Assembly (NCBI RefSeq): GCF_002356315.1
Contig: NZ_AP018164.1
Location: 2,170,001-2,234,000 of the forward strand
Direction: 5' to 3'
DNA: 64,000 nucleotides
Source of the DNA: Mycobacterium shigaense
GTDB taxonomy: Bacteria; Actinomycetota; Actinomycetes; Mycobacteriales; Mycobacteriaceae
In this document: positions 10,203 through 20,482 of the stretch, piece after piece
Layout: each line of letters starts with the position of its first letter
Position numbering within the stretch: position 1 is the stretch's first letter
Notes under the pieces: generated by a model
Told to the model about the DNA's origin: nothing
The model's database searches: none
The model's input: only the letters and a program-made list of their open reading frames with translations
Made by a program: the position numbers and the translations under genes

Positions 10203-10880
10203 ATGGGTAACAGGGGGACGGTTGCCGCGGTCATCCTCGCGGTGACACTCAGTGCGTGTACGACATCCGTACCCGGACAAGCGACCCGGGCCTCGGATCA
10301 GTCCCCGTCCGCCCCCTCCAGGTCGGCAGCCCCCACGCCGAAGCCGGTCGCCGCGCGCGACGTGCTGCTGCAGGACGGCAACACCACCCCGCTGGGCCGG
10401 GCGGTCGCGGTTCCGGTGGGGGACAGCTACTTCACGAGCGTCCGGCCGCCCGAATGCGGGGCAGCGCTGCTGTTCAGGGGTTCGCCCCTGGTGCCCGCCG
10501 GCTCTGCTGACCACGCGGAGTCGGCATATTCGGTGGGCGGCGCGGCGCTTTACGCGGAGTCGGGCGACGTCTACGGCAACTCCCTCGACACCCACGATGT
10601 GGTCTGGAAAGGCTTCAGTGCCGTTTCGGATTGCCGCGGCGACGCCATCGGCGTGGCGCCTCTCGGCGATTTCAAACCGATGCGGCTCAGCTATTTCGCG
10701 ACGCCCGCCGACGGTGTTTTGGTGTGGACGATGACCCGTCCGGAATGGACCTGTGACTTCGGGTTAGCGGTGGTGCCACGGGTAGTGCTGATGATTTCGG
10801 CGTGCGACAGCAAATCCGGATTCCCGATGGCGGATTGGGCGGCAAAGAGAAGGGCGCAGCTCACCTCCGGGACCGCCTGA
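10203..10880 (+). CDS. lprH: Lipoprotein LprH
   Basis: Predicted 225-residue lipoprotein. The signal peptide ends in the lipobox TLSACTTS, followed by a Ser/Pro-rich linker to about residue 50 and a globular domain. Four cysteines remain in the mature domain (for example PPECGAALLF, SDCRGD, EWTCDFGL and ISACDSKSG), consistent with two disulfides, as in the extracellular PknH-type sensor domain that I think it resembles. Position downstream of the ribH-PH gene pair and upstream of uvrC matches Rv1418. Role unknown; probably a surface-exposed or periplasmic binding protein. Confidence 0.82.
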   Translation: MGNRGTVAAVILAVTLSACTTSVPGQATRASDQSPSAPSRSAAPTPKPVAARDVLLQDGNTTPLGRAVAVPVGDSYFTSVRPPECGAALLFRGSPLVPAGSADHAESAYSVGGAALYAESGDVYGNSLDTHDVVWKGFSAVSDCRGDAIGVAPLGDFKPMRLSYFATPADGVLVWTMTRPEWTCDFGLAVVPRVVLMISACDSKSGFPMADWAAKRRAQLTSGTA

Positions 10881-11167
10881 CCGAATCGGGCCGAAGACAA
10901 GAATCTTCTGCCGGACGGGGCCGCTTTTCGCCGTCCGCGGATAGACACTCGGGTGGGCTGCGACGGCGCACGGGTGTTCACCGCGGCGTTGACGGGTATC
11001 GCACAAGGCCTGGTCGCCAGCACCGCGACCGACCTGCTGTATTTGGCCGCGGCTCTCGCCGCGATCGACGCCGCCGAGGACATGTTCCTCATCGGCGCGG
11101 GCGTCTTCGACGCCGACGTGGACGGCCGGAGGGCCCTAGCCGTCGGCGGTCTGACGGCACCGGCTAC

Positions 11168-11173
11168 TAGCCT
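11168..11173 (+). promoter_or_regulatory. -10 box for leaderless uvrC operon
   Basis: TAGCCT followed by six bases and the uvrC GTG at 11180. The 299-bp spacer behind lprH (10881-11179) otherwise shows no convincing gene; M. tuberculosis carries a secreted lectin-like gene (Rv1419) here that is absent. Confidence 0.6.
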
Positions 11174-11179
11174 GGATGC

Positions 11180-13135
11180 GTGCCAGATCCCGCGACATAT
11201 CGCCCCGCAGCCGGGTCCATCCCGGTCGAGCCCGGCGTTTACCGATTCCGGGACCTGCACGGCCGAGTCATCTACGTCGGCAAGGCCAAAAGCCTGCGCA
11301 GCCGGCTGACCTCGTACTTCCAGGACATCTCCGCCCTGCATCCCCGCACCCGGCAGATGGTGACCACCGCGGCCAAGGTCGAGTGGACGGTGGTCAACAC
11401 CGAAGTCGAGGCCCTGCAGCTGGAATACAACTGGATCAAGGAGTTCGATCCGCGCTTCAACGTCCGCTACCGCGACGACAAGTCGTATCCGGTGCTGGCC
11501 GTCACGCTCAACGAGGAATTTCCCCGGCTGATGGTCTACCGCGGCCCGCGGCGTAAAGGAGTGCGCTACTTCGGCCCGTACTCGCACGCGTGGGCCATCC
11601 GGGAGACGCTGGATCTGCTCACCCGGGTGTTTCCGGCTCGGACTTGTTCGACGGGAGTGTTCAAGCGGCACAAGCAGATTGATCGCCCCTGTTTACTCGG
11701 CTACATCGAGAAATGTTCGGCGCCCTGTGTCGGCAGGGTCAGCGCGGAGCAGCATCGCCAGATCGTGATGGACTTCTGCGACTTCCTGTCCGGCAAGACC
11801 GACCGCTTTGCCCGCGAGCTGGAGCAGCAGATGACCGCCGCGGCCGAGGAACTCGATTTCGAGCGCGCCGCCCGGCTGCGCGACGACGTCGGTGCGCTCA
11901 AGCGGGCGATGGAGAAGCAGGCCGTCGTGCTCGGCGACGGCACCGACGCCGACGTGGTCGCCTTCGCCGACGACGAGCTCGAGGCGGCGGTGCAGGTGTT
12001 TCACGTGCGCGGTGGCCGGGTGCGTGGCCAGCGCGGCTGGATCGTCGAAAAGTCCGGCGACCCAGGTGAATCCGGCGAAGAGCGACTGGTCGAGCAGTTC
12101 CTCACCCAGTTCTACGGCGAGCAGGCCGAGCTGGGCTCCGAAACAGACCAAGCGGCCGACGAGTCGACCAACCCGGTCCCGCGCGAGGTGCTGGTGCCCT
12201 GCCTGCCGTCCAATGCCGACGAGCTGACCAGCTGGCTGTCCAGTCTGCGCGGCTCGCGGGTCACCCTGCGCGTGCCGCGGCGCGGCGACAAGCGCGCGCT
12301 GGCCGAAACCGTGCAACGCAATGCGAAAGAGGCCCTGCAGCAACACAAGCTGAAGCGGGCGGGCGATTTCAACGCCAGATCGGCTGCGCTGCAGAACATC
12401 CAGGACGCGCTCGGTTTGGCGGCTGCCCCGTTGCGCATCGAGTGTGTTGACATCAGCCACGTCCAGGGCACCGACGTGGTCGGCTCGCTGGTCGTCTTCG
12501 AGGACGGGCTGCCACGCAAATCCGACTACCGTCACTTCGGCATCCGGGAAGCGGCCGGGCAGGGCCGCTCCGACGACGTCGCGTCGATCGCCGAGGTGAC
12601 CCGGCGCCGGTTCGTGCGCCACCTGAGCGACCAGAACGATGCGAATACGCTTTCGCCGGAAGGGAAGTCGCGCCGGTTCGCCTATCCGCCCAACCTGTTC
12701 GTCGTCGACGGCGGTGCACCGCAAGTCAACGCGGCCAACGCCGTGCTCGAGGAGCTCGGGATCGCCGACGTCGCGGTGATCGGCCTGGCCAAACGGCTGG
12801 AGGAGATCTGGGTGCCGTCGGAGCCGGACCCGATCATCATGCCGCGCAACAGCGAGGGTCTGTATTTGCTACAGCGCGTCCGTGACGAGGCGCACCGCTT
12901 CGCGATCGCCTACCATCGGAGCAAACGATCCAAGCGAATGACCGCGTCGGCGCTCGATTCGGTGCCAGGATTAGGAGAGCATCGCCGCAAGGCGCTGGTA
13001 ACCCACTTCGGCTCGATAGCCCGCCTCAAGGAGGCCACCGTCGACCAGATCACAGCCGTTCCGGGCATCGGCCTGGCCACTGCCACCGCCGTCCTCGAGG
13101 CCCTGCGACCCGGGCAACCCGGAGACGCGGAATGA
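11180..13135 (+). CDS. uvrC: Excinuclease ABC subunit C
   Basis: Predicted 651-residue nuclease that makes both incisions in nucleotide excision repair with UvrA and UvrB. N-terminal GIY-YIG domain (about 16-95; [20 protein letters not shown]), a UVR helical hairpin that contacts UvrB (about 210-245, [13 protein letters not shown]), the RNase H-like second nuclease domain (about 380-560; [17 protein letters not shown] and [13 protein letters not shown] contribute its acidic residues), and tandem helix-hairpin-helix motifs at the end ([34 protein letters not shown]). GTG start set by the leaderless promoter. The stop overlaps rapZ (ATGA). Confidence 0.97.
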   Translation: MPDPATYRPAAGSIPVEPGVYRFRDLHGRVIYVGKAKSLRSRLTSYFQDISALHPRTRQMVTTAAKVEWTVVNTEVEALQLEYNWIKEFDPRFNVRYRDDKSYPVLAVTLNEEFPRLMVYRGPRRKGVRYFGPYSHAWAIRETLDLLTRVFPARTCSTGVFKRHKQIDRPCLLGYIEKCSAPCVGRVSAEQHRQIVMDFCDFLSGKTDRFARELEQQMTAAAEELDFERAARLRDDVGALKRAMEKQAVVLGDGTDADVVAFADDELEAAVQVFHVRGGRVRGQRGWIVEKSGDPGESGEERLVEQFLTQFYGEQAELGSETDQAADESTNPVPREVLVPCLPSNADELTSWLSSLRGSRVTLRVPRRGDKRALAETVQRNAKEALQQHKLKRAGDFNARSAALQNIQDALGLAAAPLRIECVDISHVQGTDVVGSLVVFEDGLPRKSDYRHFGIREAAGQGRSDDVASIAEVTRRRFVRHLSDQNDANTLSPEGKSRRFAYPPNLFVVDGGAPQVNAANAVLEELGIADVAVIGLAKRLEEIWVPSEPDPIIMPRNSEGLYLLQRVRDEAHRFAIAYHRSKRSKRMTASALDSVPGLGEHRRKALVTHFGSIARLKEATVDQITAVPGIGLATATAVLEALRPGQPGDAE

Positions 13136-14082
13136 CGAGTCAGGTGGGGGGGAGCGGGCAGCGCCACGGGGATGTGCAGGCCGACTTCGGCGACGGCCCG
13201 CCTGCTGATGCCGGCTCGGCCGGTATCGACGTCGTTCTGGTGACCGGGTTGTCGGGCGCCGGGCGCGGAACCGCGGCCAAAGTCCTCGAGGACCTGGGCT
13301 GGTATGTGGCCGACAACCTGCCGCCCCAGCTGATCACCCGGATGGTGGATTTCGGCCTCGCCGCCGGATCGCGGATCACCCAGCTGGCGGTCGTGATGGA
13401 CGTGCGTTCGCGCGGCTTCACCGGCGACCTCGACGAGGTTCGCAACGAGCTGGCCACCCGCAACATCAACCCCCGCGTGGTGTTCCTGGAGGCGTCTGAC
13501 GACATGCTGGTGCGCCGGTACGAACAGAACCGGCGCAGCCACCCGCTGCAGGGCCAGCAGACGCTGGCCGAGGGCATCGCGGCCGAACGCCGGATGCTGG
13601 CGCCCGTCCGCGCCACCGCCGACCTGATCATCGACACGTCGACGCTGTCGGTGCGGGGTCTGCGGGAAAGCATCGAACGGGCCTTCAGCAGCGACGCCGC
13701 CGCCTCCACCAGCGTCACCGTCGAGTCATTCGGTTTCAAGTACGGCCTGCCGATGGACGCGGACATGGTGATGGACGTGCGCTTCCTGCCCAATCCGCAC
13801 TGGGTCGACGAGCTGCGCCCGCACACCGGCCAGCACCCGGCGGTCCGCGATTACGTGTTGGGCCAGTCGGGCGCGGCGGAGTTCCTCGACGCTTACCATC
13901 GGTTGCTATCTCTGGTTGTCGATGGCTATCGCCGGGAGGGCAAGCGCTACATGACGGTCGCGATCGGCTGCACCGGCGGCAAGCATCGCAGCGTCGCGAT
14001 CGCCGAGGCACTGGCGCGGCTGCTGGGCGAGAATGCGCAACTGTCGGTGCGGGTGCTGCACCGGGATCTGGGTCGGGAATGA
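13132..14082 (+). CDS. rapZ: RapZ-family nucleotide-binding protein
   Basis: Predicted 316-residue P-loop ATP/GTP-binding protein (Rv1421-like). The Walker A region reads [12 protein letters not shown] (about residues 38-50), the actinobacterial variant of GxSGxGKS. The C-terminal half has [24 protein letters not shown] and [15 protein letters not shown], conserved through the family. In Enterobacteria RapZ is an RNA-binding adaptor controlling GlmS; in Gram-positive bacteria the rapZ-yvcK-whiA cluster is linked to cell wall precursor supply and division. Overlaps uvrC before it and cuvA after it by 4 bp each, so it sits in a translationally coupled chain. Confidence 0.92.
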   Translation: MTSQVGGSGQRHGDVQADFGDGPPADAGSAGIDVVLVTGLSGAGRGTAAKVLEDLGWYVADNLPPQLITRMVDFGLAAGSRITQLAVVMDVRSRGFTGDLDEVRNELATRNINPRVVFLEASDDMLVRRYEQNRRSHPLQGQQTLAEGIAAERRMLAPVRATADLIIDTSTLSVRGLRESIERAFSSDAAASTSVTVESFGFKYGLPMDADMVMDVRFLPNPHWVDELRPHTGQHPAVRDYVLGQSGAAEFLDAYHRLLSLVVDGYRREGKRYMTVAIGCTGGKHRSVAIAEALARLLGENAQLSVRVLHRDLGRE

Positions 14083-15155
14083 CCCCAGCACGCAGCGAGG
14101 GCATCGTCGCGCTGGGCGGTGGACACGGTCTGTACGCGACGTTATCGGCCGCGCGGCGGCTGACGCCCTACGTCACCGCGGTGGTGACCGTCGCCGACGA
14201 CGGCGGTTCGTCCGGCCGGCTGCGCAACGAACTGGACGTGGTGCCGCCCGGCGATCTGCGAATGGCGTTGGCGGCCCTGGCATCTGACAGTCCCTACGGG
14301 CGACTGTGGGCGACGATCCTGCAGCACCGGTTAGGGGGCGACGGCGCCCTGGCTGGCCACCCGATCGGCAACCTGCTGCTGGCGGGACTCAACGAGGTGC
14401 TGGCCGACCCGGTCGCCGCCCTCGACGAACTCGGCCGCATCCTCGGCGTCAAGGGCAGGGTGCTGCCGATGTGCCCGATCGCGTTGCAGATCGAGGCCGA
14501 CGTCTCCGGGCTGGAGTCCGACCCCCGGATGTTCCGGCTCATCCGCGGGCAGGTGGCGATCGCGACCACGCCGGGCAAGGTGCGCCGGGTGCGGCTGTTG
14601 CCGGACAACCCGCCGGCCACCCGGCAGGCCGTCGACGCCATCATGGCCGCCGACCTGGTGGTGCTGGGGCCGGGGTCGTGGTTCACCAGCGTGATCCCGC
14701 ACGTGCTGGTGCCGGGCCTGGTCGCGGCTCTGCAGGCCACCCCGGCGCGGCGGGCGCTGGTGCTCAATCTGGTGGCCGAGCCGGGCGAGACGGCCGGGTT
14801 CTCGGTGGAGCGTCACCTGCACGTGCTGGCCCAGCACGCCCCGGGATTCACCGTGCACGACATCATCATCGACGCCGAACGGGTGCCCGGGGAGCGGGAG
14901 CGCGAGCAACTGCGCCGTACCGCGACCCTGCTGCAGGCCGAGGTCCACTTCGCTGACGTCTCCCGACCTGGTACACCTTTACATGACCCGGGCAAGCTCG
15001 CGGCGGTCCTGGACGGGGTCCGAGCGGACAACCCGGGTCCGGCAGCGCCTTCGGCGACGGCCACCGCGGAGATTCGGGTCGACGGTGAAAGTCCACAAAC
15101 CGGCGTGAACGGACCGGCTGGCAGCGGACCAAGGGGTGACGACGCGTGGCGATGA
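14079..15155 (+). CDS. YvcK/CofD-like protein CuvA (gluconeogenesis and cell wall factor)
   Basis: Predicted 358-residue member of the CofD/UPF0052 family. Conserved sequence includes [19 protein letters not shown] at the N-terminus, [28 protein letters not shown] and [20 protein letters not shown]. In M. tuberculosis and M. smegmatis the homologue (Rv1422, CuvA) localises to growth poles and is needed for use of certain carbon sources and for cell wall integrity. YvcK proteins bind UDP-sugars rather than performing the CofD transfer reaction. Start overlaps rapZ by ATGA and the 3' end overlaps whiA. Confidence 0.9.
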   Translation: MTPARSEGIVALGGGHGLYATLSAARRLTPYVTAVVTVADDGGSSGRLRNELDVVPPGDLRMALAALASDSPYGRLWATILQHRLGGDGALAGHPIGNLLLAGLNEVLADPVAALDELGRILGVKGRVLPMCPIALQIEADVSGLESDPRMFRLIRGQVAIATTPGKVRRVRLLPDNPPATRQAVDAIMAADLVVLGPGSWFTSVIPHVLVPGLVAALQATPARRALVLNLVAEPGETAGFSVERHLHVLAQHAPGFTVHDIIIDAERVPGEREREQLRRTATLLQAEVHFADVSRPGTPLHDPGKLAAVLDGVRADNPGPAAPSATATAEIRVDGESPQTGVNGPAGSGPRGDDAWR

Positions 15156-16129
15156 CGACCGAAGTCAAAGACGAGCTGAGCCGCCTGGTGGTGAAATCGG
15201 TCAGCGCGCGTCGGGCGGAAGTCACCTCCCTGCTGCGGTTCGCGGGCGGACTACACATCGTCGGCGGCCGGGTGGTGGTCGAGGCCGAGGTGGACCTGGG
15301 CAACATCGCGCGGCGGCTGCGCAAGGACATCTTCGACCTCTACGGCTACAACGCGGTGGTCCACGTGTTGTCGGCCAGCGGTATCCGCAAGAGCACCCGC
15401 TACGTGTTGCGGGTCGCCAACGACGGCGAGGCGCTGGCCCGTCAGACCGGTCTGCTCGACATGCGCGGGCGCCCGGTCCGCGGCCTGCCGGCCCAGGTCG
15501 TCGGGGGCAGCATCGGCGATGCCGAAGCCGCTTGGCGCGGAGCGTTTTTGGCGCACGGGTCGCTGACCGAGCCGGGGCGCTCCTCGGCGCTGGAAGTCAG
15601 CTGCCCAGGCCCCGAGGCGGCACTGGCGCTGGTCGGTGCGGCGCGGCGGCTCGGGGTCAGCGCGAAGGCCCGCGAGGTGCGCGGCGCCGATCGCGTGGTG
15701 GTGCGCGACGGCGAGGCCATCGGCGCGCTGTTGACCCGGATGGGCGCCCAGGACACCCGGCTGATCTGGGAGGAACGCCGGATGCGGCGCGAGGTGCGCG
15801 CAACGGCCAACCGGCTCGCCAACTTCGACGACGCCAACCTGCGCCGTTCGGCGCGCGCGGCCGTCGCGGCGGCCGCCCGGGTGGAGCGGGCGCTGGAAAT
15901 CCTCGGCGACACCGTTCCCGACCATCTGGCCTCGGCGGGCAAACTGCGCGTCGAGCACCGGCAGGCCTCGCTGGAGGAACTCGGTCGGCTTGCCGACCCC
16001 CCGATGACGAAAGATGCCGTGGCGGGCCGTATTCGGCGCCTCCTGTCGATGGCCGACCGCAAGGCCAAGGTCGACGGCATCCCCGACACCGAGTCCGCGG
16101 TGACGCCGGACCTGCTGGAGGACGCCTGA
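15146..16129 (+). CDS. whiA: Sporulation/cell division regulator WhiA
   Basis: Predicted 327-residue DNA-binding protein with an N-terminal homing-endonuclease-like (LAGLIDADG) fold and a C-terminal helix-turn-helix (about 230-320; [20 protein letters not shown]). In Streptomyces WhiA activates sporulation division genes; in mycobacteria its role is less clear. The GTG at 15146 and the ATG at 15152 (which overlaps the cuvA stop as ATGA) are both possible, differing by two residues. Last gene of the uvrC-rapZ-cuvA-whiA chain; all four overlap, so they are almost certainly one operon. Confidence 0.95.
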   Translation: MAMTTEVKDELSRLVVKSVSARRAEVTSLLRFAGGLHIVGGRVVVEAEVDLGNIARRLRKDIFDLYGYNAVVHVLSASGIRKSTRYVLRVANDGEALARQTGLLDMRGRPVRGLPAQVVGGSIGDAEAAWRGAFLAHGSLTEPGRSSALEVSCPGPEAALALVGAARRLGVSAKAREVRGADRVVVRDGEAIGALLTRMGAQDTRLIWEERRMRREVRATANRLANFDDANLRRSARAAVAAAARVERALEILGDTVPDHLASAGKLRVEHRQASLEELGRLADPPMTKDAVAGRIRRLLSMADRKAKVDGIPDTESAVTPDLLEDA

Positions 16130-17105
16130 CGCAGCGAGGCGTCGCGCGGTTGCATGACGCCAAGGGCCGACGTCGCTGCCGCCCATTACCGTGCGACCGC
16201 GCCGAGGGTGAGCCGAACGAGCCGGCACGAGCATGGCCGAAACTCGCCGCCGCCAGTTCCTGATCCGCGCGAAGCCCGGTGTGCGTTCTCGCCCGGCCTG
16301 CTCGGCCGATGCCGGCCCTGGCGTGCTGCTCAGCAAACTCATATAAGCCCGGGATTCCTATGAACTGGCTATGACCGAGCCGCCGACAGCTTGGCGTCAT
16401 GGATCGGTCCCGAGTACCGAACGTTCAGCCTCGACGCGCAGCGGTTGACCAATCGTGCGGACGCGGCCCTGGACCCGAGCCGAGGGTGACGCGCTGTGTC
16501 GATCCGCCATTCTCAGATCGAACTCATACATATTTTGAATTCGATATCAAATCGACGTGTCAACTGATATCGGTGAATGCGTGGCGACGCAGGCGTGCAT
16601 CACCTTCGACGTGCCGGTGCCGCACCGTGCAACCGCTGGCACGTATGAAAATCCACTGATAGCAACGCCTTTACTCGACCTTCCCCGATGGATCCGCCGC
16701 TGGCGGTACTGGACGCGATGGCCCTCCGTCGAGGCAAATTAGATTTTCCACCGTGAGATTTTTATTCACGGATAGTCGTCCGTGAACGCGTTCTTTCAAT
16801 TCTTCATCACCTATTCACCGCGTCGAGGTGTCGGACTTGGGCGAGGTAGACGGCTTTATGGGCGCCTCGCGTCCAGGGCACGCAGAGTGCCTTCGCAGTC
16901 GGCGGGGTGCGGGGATCGTTCCCCGAGTGCCGGTCCTCCCGGAAGCCTTTTCTCGCACGGCATGGCTAATCTCCACAGGGGCAAATGGCCCCCCGCTAGC
17001 AAACTCCTGATCGATTTCGCTGGGCGGCGTTGGCCGTTGCTCGTTGGTAGGGGAAGGCAAGCACTGGGCCCGCGGTGGTCCGACGGCCGGGGCGGAGGGA
17101 GACCT
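16130..17105. other. 976-bp spacer with AT-richer core, upstream of the PPE pair
   Basis: No gene is supported. The central part (about 16510-16810) is clearly richer in A and T than the surroundings, with GAATTC and two GATATC sites close together, and includes a set of three alternating inverted half-sites (16751-16786). The end holds the Shine-Dalgarno GGAGGGAG of the first PPE gene. Probably a long regulatory region or the scar of a lost gene; M. tuberculosis has Rv1424c here. Confidence 0.6.
16751..16786 (+). promoter_or_regulatory. Three alternating inverted half-sites forming exclusive hairpins
   Basis: CCGTGA (16751-16756), TTCACGGA (16765-16772) and TCCGTGAA (16779-16786). The middle element is complementary to both flanking ones: it can pair with the first (6 bp, 9-base loop) or the last (8 bp perfect, 6-base loop TAGTCG), not both. 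This could be a pair of overlapping operators on DNA or an attenuator-like switch in RNA. It lies about 320 bp before the first PPE gene. Confidence 0.6.
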
Positions 17106-18365
17106 ATGGATTTCGGAGCATTACCGCCGGAGATCAACTCCGGAAAGATCTATGCCGGACCCGGGCCGGCGCCATTGCTGGCCGCCGCGACCGCCTGGGA
17201 TGGGCTGGCCAGCGAGTTGCAGGCGACAGCGGCGTCGTACCGGTCTGTGGTGATGGAGCTGACGACCGGCTGGCATGGACCCTCGGCGGCGTCCATGGCG
17301 GCCGCGGCCGCCCCGTACGTCGCGTGGCTGGGCGGCACGGCCGCGCAAGCCGAGCAATCGGCACTGCACGCCAAGGCGGCGGCGGGCGCCTATGAGGCCG
17401 CATTCGCTGCATCCGTGCCGCCGCCGGTGATCGCGGCCAATCGGTCGTTGTTGGAGTTGCTGATCGCGACGAACTTTTTGGGTCTGAATTCGGCGGCGAT
17501 CGCGGCGACGGAGGCCGAGTACGCCGAGATGTGGGCCCAAGATGCGGCCGCGATGTACGCCTACGCCGAGTCCGCGGCGGCCGCGACCGCGCTGCAGCCG
17601 TTCACCGCACCGCCGAAGACCACCAACGACAGCGGTGCCGCCGGCCAAGCGGACGCCGTTGCCGCCGCGGGTCGGTCGTCGGTCGCCTCCGGTGTGGAAA
17701 AGGCGCTGTCGCAGACGGTCTCGGCGGCTCCCCTTGCGGCGCAGAGCATCAGCGCGAACGCGGTGACGACGGCGGCGGCCGGGCTCCCGCTGAGCCTTAC
17801 GGACATCACCGGGATTCTGAAGACCTTCACCAGCGTCATGGGCGTGGTCTCCGGACCGTATACCCCGCTCGGCGTGGCCAACCTGATGAAGAACTGGTAC
17901 CAGATCGCGGGCAGCATCCCGAACCTCGGCGTCGGGATCCAAGGCATCGGCCCTTTGCTGCACCCCAAGCCCCTCCTCGGCGTGCTGGCACCGCTGCTGC
18001 GCAGCGATCTGCTGACCGGTGCGACTGCGTTGCAAGGCGCGGGGACGGTTTCGGCGGCGGCGGGCCGGGCGGGCCTGGTGGGCTCGTTGTCGGTGCCGGC
18101 GAACTGGGCCGCGGCGGTCCCAGCGGTCCGAACGCTTGCCGCCGAGCTGCCCGAAACCATGCTGGATGGCGCTCCGGCGATGGCTGCCGGCGGCACCCAG
18201 GGCATGTTCGGACCGACTGCGCTATCGAGTCTGGGCGGACGCGCGGTCGGGGGCACCGCGACTCGCGCCGCCGCGAGGTCGGCCGTTCGCGTGCCCGGCG
18301 CCGTTGCCGTCGATGACATCGCGACCACGTCGACCGTCATCGTGATACCTCCGAATGCGAAATAG
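17106..18365 (+). CDS. PPE family protein, PPE-SVP subgroup (first of tandem pair)
   Basis: Predicted 419-residue PPE protein. It starts [20 protein letters not shown] with the defining Pro-Pro-Glu, has the helical-hairpin W-x-G motif ([10 protein letters not shown], Trp56), and carries the SVP motif [12 protein letters not shown] near residue 326 that marks the PPE-SVP sublineage associated with ESX-5 export. A Shine-Dalgarno (GGAGGGAG) precedes the ATG; the frame is open further upstream but without PPE-like sequence. The second PPE gene begins 12 bp after the stop. No PE gene lies next to it, although PPE proteins normally need a PE partner. Role in surface or secretion functions is inferred from the family. 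Confidence 0.95.
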   Translation: MDFGALPPEINSGKIYAGPGPAPLLAAATAWDGLASELQATAASYRSVVMELTTGWHGPSAASMAAAAAPYVAWLGGTAAQAEQSALHAKAAAGAYEAAFAASVPPPVIAANRSLLELLIATNFLGLNSAAIAATEAEYAEMWAQDAAAMYAYAESAAAATALQPFTAPPKTTNDSGAAGQADAVAAAGRSSVASGVEKALSQTVSAAPLAAQSISANAVTTAAAGLPLSLTDITGILKTFTSVMGVVSGPYTPLGVANLMKNWYQIAGSIPNLGVGIQGIGPLLHPKPLLGVLAPLLRSDLLTGATALQGAGTVSAAAGRAGLVGSLSVPANWAAAVPAVRTLAAELPETMLDGAPAMAAGGTQGMFGPTALSSLGGRAVGGTATRAAARSAVRVPGAVAVDDIATTSTVIVIPPNAK

Positions 18366-18377
18366 GGAAGGGCAACA

Positions 18378-19742
18378 ATGGTTTTCGGGGATTTCGCAGC
18401 GCTGTCACCGGAAGTGATCTCCACCCAGATCTATTCCGGGCCCGGCGTGGGGTCGTTGCTGCGCGCCGCGGCGGCATGGGACGGGCTGGCTGCCGAGCTG
18501 CACTCCACCGCGGCGTCTTATGCAGCGGCGATTTCGGACCTGGTCGGCGAGTCGTGGCAGGGCTCGTCGGCGGAGTCCATGGCGGCGGCGGCGGCGCCGT
18601 ATGTGGCGTGGCTGGCCGGCACGGCGGCCCGGGCAGAACAGACTTCCGCCCAGGCATTGGCCGCGGCCGGCGCCTATGAGGCCGCGTTGGCGGCGACCGT
18701 GCCGCCGGCGATTGTCGCGGCGAACCGCAGCCAGTTGGCCGCGCTGCTGCAGACCAACATCTTGGGTCAAAACGGCGCGGCGATCGCCGTCACCGAAGCC
18801 GAGTATGGACAGCTGTGGGCTCAAGATGTCGCCGCCATGTTCGCTTACGCCAGTGCATCGGAGTCGGCCGGAGGGCTGCCCGCGTTCGAGGAGGCACCGG
18901 CCACCACCGGTGACAGCGCGGCCGCGGTCCAGGCCGCTGCGGCAGCGACGTCGTCGCAGTCGTTGTCCTCGTGGCTGAAACAGATCGAGGACTACCTCAC
19001 CTCGCTGTCCGGCCAATACACCAAGTTTTGGCAGGACCTGATCGGCGGGGTGACGGGGAGTAAGGAGGTGGCCCCGCTGTGGGAGGCGCTGTATTCGAGC
19101 ATCGGGCAAGTCGGTACCCAGGCGACGTGGACCAACGTGGTCAATGCCAGTACCAGCCTCGGCATGTCGCAGTGGAAGAACTTCTTCATCTATGCGCCGT
19201 GGAGCGCGGCGATGTCGAAGACGTCGTTGGGCGCCGGTCTGGCCTCGCCGGGGCATGCCGCCGTCAGCGTTCCGGTCAAGCCTGTGTCTGCGGTACTGGG
19301 CAACGCACCGACGGTGGGCAGATTGTCCGTGCCGGCCGGCTGGGCGACCGCCGCCCCGGCGATAAGGCTGGCCGCCAACGCGTTACCGGACACCAGCCTG
19401 GCCGCGGCTGCCGCGGGAGACTTCCCCGCCGGCCTGGTCAACGAGGCGACCCTGGGCAGTCTGGCGGGCGGCGCGCTGGGTAGCCCGGCATCGCGGGTGG
19501 TCAGCTCAACCAGCCTCCAGACCCGCGCTATCGCCGGTGAGCGACGCGTGGGGCCGGTCAAGCTCGACCGCATCATCGCTCAACTGCAGGAGATGCCCGA
19601 TCAAGTACAGCACTGGAACGTCGACGAGGCTGGCCTCGACGACCTGGTCGCCAGACTCAGAACAACTCCGGGCGTACACGCCGTGCACGTGTCGGACGGC
19701 GAGGGGGTCGCTATCGGAGCGTCCGACTCCAAGCTTAGGTAA
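18378..19742 (+). CDS. PPE family protein, PPE-SVP subgroup with C-terminal tail (second of pair)
   Basis: Predicted 454-residue PPE protein homologous to its neighbour but diverged. The signature is FAALSPEVISTQIYSGPG: a serine replaces the first proline of Pro-Pro-Glu. Trp60 (LVGESWQGSS) is the W-x-G tryptophan, and GRLSVPAGWATA is the SVP motif. It differs from the first copy by about 80 extra C-terminal residues that are charged and probably helical (VKLDRIIAQLQEMPDQVQHW, then DDLVARLRTTPGVHAVHVSD); I do not recognise this tail. Strong Shine-Dalgarno (GGGAAGGG). Probably co-transcribed with the first PPE gene as a duplication product. Confidence 0.94.
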   Translation: MVFGDFAALSPEVISTQIYSGPGVGSLLRAAAAWDGLAAELHSTAASYAAAISDLVGESWQGSSAESMAAAAAPYVAWLAGTAARAEQTSAQALAAAGAYEAALAATVPPAIVAANRSQLAALLQTNILGQNGAAIAVTEAEYGQLWAQDVAAMFAYASASESAGGLPAFEEAPATTGDSAAAVQAAAAATSSQSLSSWLKQIEDYLTSLSGQYTKFWQDLIGGVTGSKEVAPLWEALYSSIGQVGTQATWTNVVNASTSLGMSQWKNFFIYAPWSAAMSKTSLGAGLASPGHAAVSVPVKPVSAVLGNAPTVGRLSVPAGWATAAPAIRLAANALPDTSLAAAAAGDFPAGLVNEATLGSLAGGALGSPASRVVSSTSLQTRAIAGERRVGPVKLDRIIAQLQEMPDQVQHWNVDEAGLDDLVARLRTTPGVHAVHVSDGEGVAIGASDSKLR

Positions 19743-19812
19743 AAGGTAGTAATACAGAGGATTTCGGGCTTCAGGACTGCGGGACGGCAAGAGCTGCAGC
19801 AAGGGAGGATAC

Positions 19813-20178
19813 GTGAGATTGCACCTGGCACTTCTGGGTGTGGCGCTGGGAATTGTCATCGCCGTACCCGCCCACGCGATACCCGGGGAGGATGAGGCGG
19901 CCACCGATGAGAACAACGTAGAGTTTTTGGCTGACCTGGGTAAGGTAGGGATCAGCTTTTCAGACCCCGGTCAAGCGATAAGCGCCGGTAAAGCCGTGTG
20001 TGGCTTGGTTTCTCGCGGCATATCCGGCCTGCAACTTCTCAACGACCTCAAGGACAACAACCCGGCGCTGACAACCAGCGGTGCCGCCCAGTTCGCGACG
20101 ATATCGGCGAAGGCCTACTGCCCGCGCCAACTTGACGCTTCCGCGGGAACCAGCGTCAAAGGCAGCGGCGTGCGCTGA
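19813..20178 (+). CDS. Secreted DUF732 protein
   Basis: Predicted 121-residue exported protein. A signal peptide (LALLGVALGIVIAVPAHA, cleavage near residue 22) precedes a small helical domain with EDEAATDENNVEFLADLGKV and two conserved cysteines (Cys63 in GKAVCGLV and Cys103 in KAYCPRQL) that should form the disulfide typical of DUF732. The family is common and expanded in mycobacteria; function unknown. GTG start behind a strong GGGAGGA. It follows the PPE pair on the same strand after 70 bp, so co-transcription with the PPE genes is plausible. Confidence 0.88.
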   Translation: MRLHLALLGVALGIVIAVPAHAIPGEDEAATDENNVEFLADLGKVGISFSDPGQAISAGKAVCGLVSRGISGLQLLNDLKDNNPALTTSGAAQFATISAKAYCPRQLDASAGTSVKGSGVR

Positions 20179-20482
20179 GTCGCCGCGGGAGATGTGTCAG
20201 CATAATTCGCCTTCGGCCTTCGACCCGCGGTTAGCCCTGGATTCGCGCACCCTGGGTCAGCCTGGGCGGCGGCGTATCGATCGGCGCCCCGGTCGCGGAC
20301 TCGACGCATACCTGTCCCGACGTGGCAAGGTGCGGCCGCGTCTCCGGTCGACCTGAGCCGGTGAGTCGCCGGGGGGTGGCGGCATTCCATGCCCGTGGCG
20401 TGGGTGGCTTGGCCCGGCCCGAGCCGCCAGGCCAGTATGTTCGCCATAGCGGGGCGGGGCAGGGTAGGGCTACGGTCAGGGG
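20179..20482. other. 304-bp spacer before the WS/DGAT gene
   Basis: No gene, repeat or stable hairpin stands out, apart from the -10 element at its end. Reading frames here are GC-driven shadows. Confidence 0.6.
20471..20476 (+). promoter_or_regulatory. -10 box for leaderless WS/DGAT transcript
   Basis: TACGGT followed by six bases and the ATG at 20483; AGGGG directly before the ATG is too close to act as a Shine-Dalgarno. Confidence 0.55.

Noticed and set aside
10953..11309. A 118-codon plus-strand frame between lprH and uvrC
   Set aside because: It runs into uvrC out of frame, crosses the uvrC promoter, and shows no signal peptide or family resemblance; not enough support to call a gene.
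13132..14082. Arg-Gly-Thr in place of Lys-Ser/Thr in the RapZ P-loop as a defect
   Set aside because: The same GAGRGTAAK variant is what I recall for the M. tuberculosis homologue, so it is a normal lineage feature.
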